Part shown: positions 59,429 through 64,000 of the stretch, one piece after another
Layout: the number at the start of each line of letters is the position of its first letter
Numbering within the stretch: the first letter of the stretch is position 1
Assembly: GCF_964340395.1 (NCBI RefSeq)
Contig: NC_135563.1
Coordinates: 14,455,151 to 14,519,150 of the forward strand
Source: Glandiceps talaboti
Taxonomy: Eukaryota > Hemichordata > Enteropneusta > Spengelidae
DNA: 64,000 bases
Direction of reading: 5' to 3'
Program-made: the position numbers and the translations under genes
Notes under the pieces: generated by a model
The model's database searches: none
Told to the model about the DNA's origin: nothing
The model's input: the letters and a program-made list of their open reading frames with translations, nothing else

Positions 59429-61350
59429 GTAATGTCGCCGTTCAGAATTTTTTGCGGAGCGATGTGTATTTGTATGTATGTATGTATGTATGTATGTATG
59501 TATGTATGTATGTATGTATGTATGTATGTATGTATGTATGTATGTATGTATGTATGTATGTTGGAAATTACTACACAAAATGCCCATATATTTTCAATCA
59601 AGTCGACAGAACAATTACACGATTTATGCTTTTTAGTGTAAAACATGCTTAGCACGACGACATTTTTCTCTCAAAGGGATGAAGCTGGATTTGATAAAAA
59701 GTGAATGGCTATGGCGTTATCTCACTTCTACTTTTTGTCTCACTTCGAGGAAGATCAATATTTTCTCCCATTTCCAATATGTCTGGTATCTGGGTATACG
59801 TTGTACACTTTATGTTATCATATGAATCTATGTATATAAACTTTTTAATTTGTAAATTTCAGAACCCAAACCACTACCGAATAATGGTGACACAATTGCA
59901 AACGGAACAACGTCGACTGCAGCACGAGAACCTTCCATAATTCAAGACGAGGGGGATGACGATCTTGAGGAAATGTTGAAACCGAAGACACCCGAAGAAA
60001 CCCAGTCGGAAAGAGCTAAAAGTGTTATGCAGATTGAAGAAGAATTTGATGACTTTGATCTTCCTCGAAGTGAGACAAAAAGTAGAAGTGAGACTAAGAG
60101 TAGGAGTGGAGATTGGATTTTACCTTCAAACTCCCCAGAGGTTGAGGAGACGGTACAGAAGACAGAGGAGCCTATAACTGGGGAAGATGACGACACAATT
60201 CCACCTCCAGGGCAAGGCTTCTTTGATGATGAACCTCCGATAGAAGACGCCAAAGGATTTACATTACCCGATGAAGAGGTGAGAGCTGAGCGACAAGAAG
60301 AACTCGGAGTAGACGACCAGACATTACCACCAGTTATAGATGATGGTAGTGATTTTGCACAAGCAGGAAATGGAGACGAGGTTGATGCAAATGAAGCGAA
60401 AGAAACCGATGAAGGTGAAATTATGCCAGTTGACGACAAGGAAGAACTTGAAATCAAAGACGTTGAGAGTTTTGAGGATGGAAATGAATATACACCAGAT
60501 TTTGATGAGGTAGAGCAAGGCCGACCAGATGACGAGAGACAGTCAGTACAGAACGATGACGCACCTCCTCCTGAGGATAAACCAGCAGACCAGGATGAAC
60601 CGGCAGTGGAAGAACAGAAGGAACATGACAGTGGAGGATCATTTGGATCGGCAACGGAAATGAATGTCACAGACCAGACAGACCAAAATAGTCTCGCTGC
60701 AGAGCAAATGGATAAAAACAGTGTAGATCAAGGAGAAGAGGAAAAGCTCGAAGATGCCAGTCAAGGAGAACGTAAAGCGGAAGACGAACCTAAACAAGAA
60801 AATACAGAAGAGGAAAATGAAAATCCAGAGGATAGTCAAGAAAAGAAAAACGACGGAGAAGACAAAAGTTTGCAAGATAGTGCAACAGGAGAGGAAAATA
60901 CACAAGAGGAGACAGAACAGCAGAAGGAAAACCAAGAAGAACCCCAACAATCAGAAGATGGTGAACAAACAGAAAGTACGAAGGACGTAGATTCAAATGT
61001 CTTGACTTTAAGTTTAGATGATCAGGGTGAAAGTGGCTCTCTCAAGACGATGTATATTGATAACGACGTAACTAAAGACGAAGAAACAAATTCAAACAAA
61101 GAAAACAACGAAGAGGAAACTCAACTGGATAATTCTGAACCTAATGAAGATGCATTCTTAGCTATTAATAGTTTTAATGTTGGCACAGCTCTTCCTGAAG
61201 AACAACGAATGGGTGTTGAAGGTTAGTATAAACTAGAGACTGTTTCGCACATAGATGTCTACCTGATCATGAAGTGAACTGATTTGCTGATGTTATATGA
61301 CGCATGTACTTCAATGTAGTAGAGATGGTAGTAGGGTGTTTTCGTTGGTA

Positions 61351-61387
<37 letters not shown>

Positions 61388-63409
61388 GCCTGTATGTATG
61401 TCTGTCTGTCTGTATGTCTGTATGTATGTATGTCTATGTTTGTTTGTTTGTTTGTTTGTTTGTTTGTTTATTTATTTATTTATTTGTTTGTGTGGGTCGA
61501 GTATGTGCATCATACATTTTGGAAGCTCGGTATAATATAGGGAACTCTGGATGATAACCAATGCAAGTCGCTGATTTATTTTGCAACATTGTATTTTTCT
61601 GGTACCTGGTGTACATTATTGTCCACACTTATTCAGTGTTTTGTATTTCGGCAGTATCACATCAAATATTATACATAACTCGTCATTATTTTCCTCTAAA
61701 CATTTCAGCTGGCGTTCCCTGTATACGTGGATATGCTCGAAGTACATGGCCAATCCGCTGCTACGTTGATCTGACTGATTTCAGCATTAATGCCGGGTAT
61801 GGTGGGTGTGCTGCCCTTCTCCTTGTGTCATGTAGTTATAATACAAAAGAAAACTCAACGACAGAAGTGTGTCTGCTACGTTCAGGATTCGAGAGAAACC
61901 ACTTTCAGTCGACCAGCTTAACCGCATTTCATGCTGGACATTTTGGAAGTTCAAATATCGTTTGTACTGACGAGAACGGAAAACTGCTTTGTGATTGCTT
62001 ATTTGGGCACAATTATGTGACCATTCTATCAAATGATCGTAACCATGGTAATGGACTTTTTGGCATGGTTGTCCAAACTAATGACGATGATAATGAGTCA
62101 TTTGGGCTCCCCTTCAATGTCAACGGTAGTAATGGTGGAGGTACGTCGCTAATCTTCTGTAGTGCAGAGTTGTCGGGTGCGGGAGATACCGAGGTAGTGT
62201 CTGCTATATATGTATTGCGATCTGGTGTCGATTCTGACATATACCAAGTGAAGAAACTATCAGAAAAAGGAAGTGATGAGTGGAAATTTGAAGTTGCCGA
62301 GGGCGGGCAGCTTAAAATTGTTGGCCCCAGACGAAGCAAGGTGGCTATATTCCATAATCGTACTGATGCAGGCATCCAAGAAAGTGCTGATGTGTCGACA
62401 GCCAGGGTTGTCCATCGACAAGCATTCCGTGGTGACGAAGAGACGGTATTACTTGATAACACACCAACGCATGCACTTATTCTAGTTCTGTGTTCTTCAA
62501 GCTCAGGGAAAGAAGGCAACACCACCGCAGCATTCTACATGGTCACACTGTCGACTTCTGATGTCAGTTCAACCACCGTTAAGAGTGAGTTTGTGAACGG
62601 GAGTACAGACTCTTTGGATTCAGCAGACGCATGGACATTTACAGGAAAAGGAGGTGGCTTAGTTGTCAGTGGGCCAAACGGTCCTTGCAAATATGCGATG
62701 TTCTGTAACACTTCTGCCTCTGATGCAGACACAGATGACTTTGTTTTCGGTTGCCTGGCGACTGGTAATGATCAAATAATAAAAGGCGGTGTAAGTACGG
62801 ACGTGAATGCCATTACAGGGTGGGTTTCCTCGAAGCTCAGAATACAAATCACGGTGAACGAAATACAAGTAGCAAGGTATAAAGAAGACCAGCTTGTTGA
62901 AGGGGATGACGGGAAGTGGGCATTTCAGCGACAGTGGAAAGAGGAGGAAGTGAAACCAGGATTGTATGTAGTTAGAGTGTTTGCAGTCTCAGCTGACATA
63001 GGTGATTAACATTTTATTAATGTTTTGGAGAATTTATCCTCGATATTTGCAACATTATTTAGCGATCAAGTTTGTACAAAGAGTGATAAAATAATCATTC
63101 AAAACCCAGACAAGAGCTGAAGCTGAACTTTTATTTTGTGTGTTACATGAAAAATACACATACACATCACTAACGCATACATTATTTGTATTATTAAATT
63201 GATTGATTGATTGATTATTTATTTATTTATTTATTTCCTGACGTTAGATGGTAACGACAAATCAGTAGAACTCAGTGGTTCTCCGTTTGAACTGGTCCGA
63301 CAACCCGACGGTGTTGTCTTCGCCGTGAATTGTGCAGGCCGTGCCTACCAAGCCATCAACGATGTTGTATATGAAAGCGAACACAAATATTATAAGAACT
63401 ATGGACTTG
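59278..63409 (+). CDS. Gene 3: N-myristoylated acidic protein with three beta-rich repeats and a malectin-like domain, 5' part
   Basis: Seen: four exons (59278-59428, 59863-61221, 61709-63001, 63248-63409), all joined in phase 1, encode 988 residues and continue past the window. Residues 1-7 MGCGGSK fit N-myristoylation (Gly2) with a palmitoylatable Cys3. Residues 8-50 are basic and Ser-rich, and about 51-500 are Glu/Asp/Gln-rich and probably disordered. Three similar repeats follow (about 536-612, 646-720, 757-838; pattern aLilxCS...TT...Y/C-x-LRSG... ending in KvaiFhN or similar). VVFAVNCAGRAYQAINDVVY (about 958-977) resembles the start of malectin-type carbohydrate-binding domains (AVNxGG.A...G..Y). 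Inference: a cytosolic, membrane-attached protein by a MARCKS-like myristoyl plus basic patch. The family name is unknown to me and the substrate is not predicted. Confidence 0.8.
59471..59560 (+). repeat. (TATG)n microsatellite (gene 3 intron 1)
   Basis: About 22 uninterrupted tetranucleotide units about 40 bp after the exon 1 donor. Confidence 0.97.
59720..59757 (-). repeat. 38-bp inverted copy of gene 3 exon 2 within intron 1
   Basis: The reverse complement (TGATCTTCCTCGAAGTGAGA, then CAAAAAGTAGAAGTGAGA) is identical to exon positions 60056-60093, which encode LPRSETKSRSE. The 3' splice site of exon 2 (59861-59862) lies between the two arms. Confidence 0.95.
59863..61221 (+). CDS. Gene 3 coding exon 2 (acidic disordered region)
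   Basis: 453 codons after acceptor AAATTTCAG, donor GTTAGT. Rich in E, D, Q, S and N, for example EEEFDDFDLPRSETKSRSET (an 18-bp in-frame tandem, SETKSR twice) and DSQEKKNDGEDKSLQDS. If the donor were not used a TAG follows at once (61224). Confidence 0.88.
61351..61490 (+). repeat. Compound tetranucleotide repeat (TCTG, TATG, TTTG, TTTA) in gene 3 intron 2
   Basis: Successive runs of related tetranucleotides between exons 2 and 3. ORFs across it are low complexity. Confidence 0.95.
61709..63001 (+). CDS. Gene 3 coding exon 3 (three repeats)
   Basis: 431 codons after acceptor ACATTTCAG; donor GTGATT is weak but the phase fits exon 4. Repeat cores: ALLLVSCSYNTKENSTTEVC, SLIFCSAELSGAGDTEVVSA and ALILVLCSSSSGKEGNTTAA. 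The period is about 110 residues. Confidence 0.88.
63248..63409 (+). CDS. Gene 3 coding exon 4 (start of malectin-like domain)
   Basis: 162 bp after acceptor TGACGTTAG, donor GGTAAGTAT: GNDKSVELSGSPFELVRQPD, GVVFAVNCAGRAYQAINDVV, YESEHKYYKNYGL. The next exon is not in the window. Confidence 0.8.
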
Positions 63410-64000
63410 GTAAGTATCAGTTGTCTAAAGTGGGCAGTACAACTCTATTATCCATTACTAAACATCTAGTTTGCTTTATTATCAGTTGTAAACGACTGCT
63501 ACGAAAGTTCAAGTGACTCCTCGTTGGCTGATGACATTGCACGTCATGACACAGAAGTTCAAACTTAAGAATAATAATTACGTTCAAATAATATGTAACA
63601 AAAGTACGCTTGCAATCAAAAATAAAGTTTTAAATAAACAAGTATTAAAATGTCCTACTGACAACTAAATTAAACAAGTACTCTGAATAAGATACTTTTC
63701 AACGTCAAACTTTGAAAGTATCACTAACTTGGGTAGTCAGTTTATATGAAGAGTTTTAATATGTAAATTTCTTTTGTTATACCTATTCAGAGTAATCTAC
63801 ATCTTTGGCAGAGTCATGACAGGTGCATATATTTTCCTTAGTTTCGTTGCTAATAAAAAAAATGTACAATTGTAATCTCCTTCTACAATAAATCATTAAT
63901 ACCAGAACCGATGAATGGGTGTTCAGAAACTAATCAATGGCAATTCTGCGCTTCGCAAAAGTCAAAAATGTTTTCTCAAAACCCTGTACTCTGGTGAGAT
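63410..64000 (+). other. Gene 3 intron 4, no exon seen
   Basis: AT-rich sequence following donor GTAAGT. No continuation of the malectin-like domain was found on the plus strand. Confidence 0.6.

Noticed and set aside
59942-60670. 242-codon minus-strand ORF rich in serine
   Set aside because: It is antisense to the acidic exon of gene 3; GAA/GAG/GAT codons read backwards give Ser, Leu and Phe. Exon phases support the plus strand.

Overview
The window is a piece of an animal nuclear genome, probably a marine invertebrate. Genes are split by GT-AG introns of 0.1 to 18 kb. Intergenic and intronic DNA is AT-rich by eye and full of microsatellites, minisatellites, small inverted-repeat elements and the palindrome TACATGTA. 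There are no operons, CRISPR arrays, rRNA genes or bacterial-type genes. The phylum cannot be fixed from the sequence alone.

Three protein genes can be supported. (1) 896-33022, minus strand: the 5' part (four exons) of MGAT2, the Golgi N-acetylglucosaminyltransferase II of complex N-glycan synthesis. Its 3' exons lie beyond the left edge, and almost all of 1-32 kb is its intronic DNA. (2) 33548-47936, plus strand: a complete 17-exon PGM3 (phosphoacetylglucosamine mutase, 549 residues), whose exon phases all agree. (3) 59278-63409, plus strand: the 5' part of an unnamed gene for a protein that starts with a myristoylation signal, continues as a basic then very acidic disordered region, then three similar beta-rich repeats, then the start of a malectin-like domain cut off by the right edge.

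MGAT2 and PGM3 are head to head with 525 bp between their ATGs. PGM3 makes GlcNAc-1-phosphate, the precursor of UDP-GlcNAc, and MGAT2 uses UDP-GlcNAc as donor. The pair may share a bidirectional promoter that couples sugar-nucleotide supply with its use.

The most unusual structures are: seven tandem 60-bp copies of a complete 3' splice site plus the start of PGM3 exon 9, all open in the exon's frame; a 38-bp perfect inverted copy of a piece of gene 3 exon 2 inside its own intron 1, which would place the exon 2 acceptor in a hairpin loop; a 354-bp almost perfect palindrome in PGM3 intron 1 with a decayed second copy after the gene; three copies of a MITE-like element; decayed LINE, SINE and probable Penelope-like pieces; and a concentration of minisatellites in PGM3 introns. 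The 48-59 kb interval holds repeats, some unassigned coding-like frames and the probable 5' region of gene 3.
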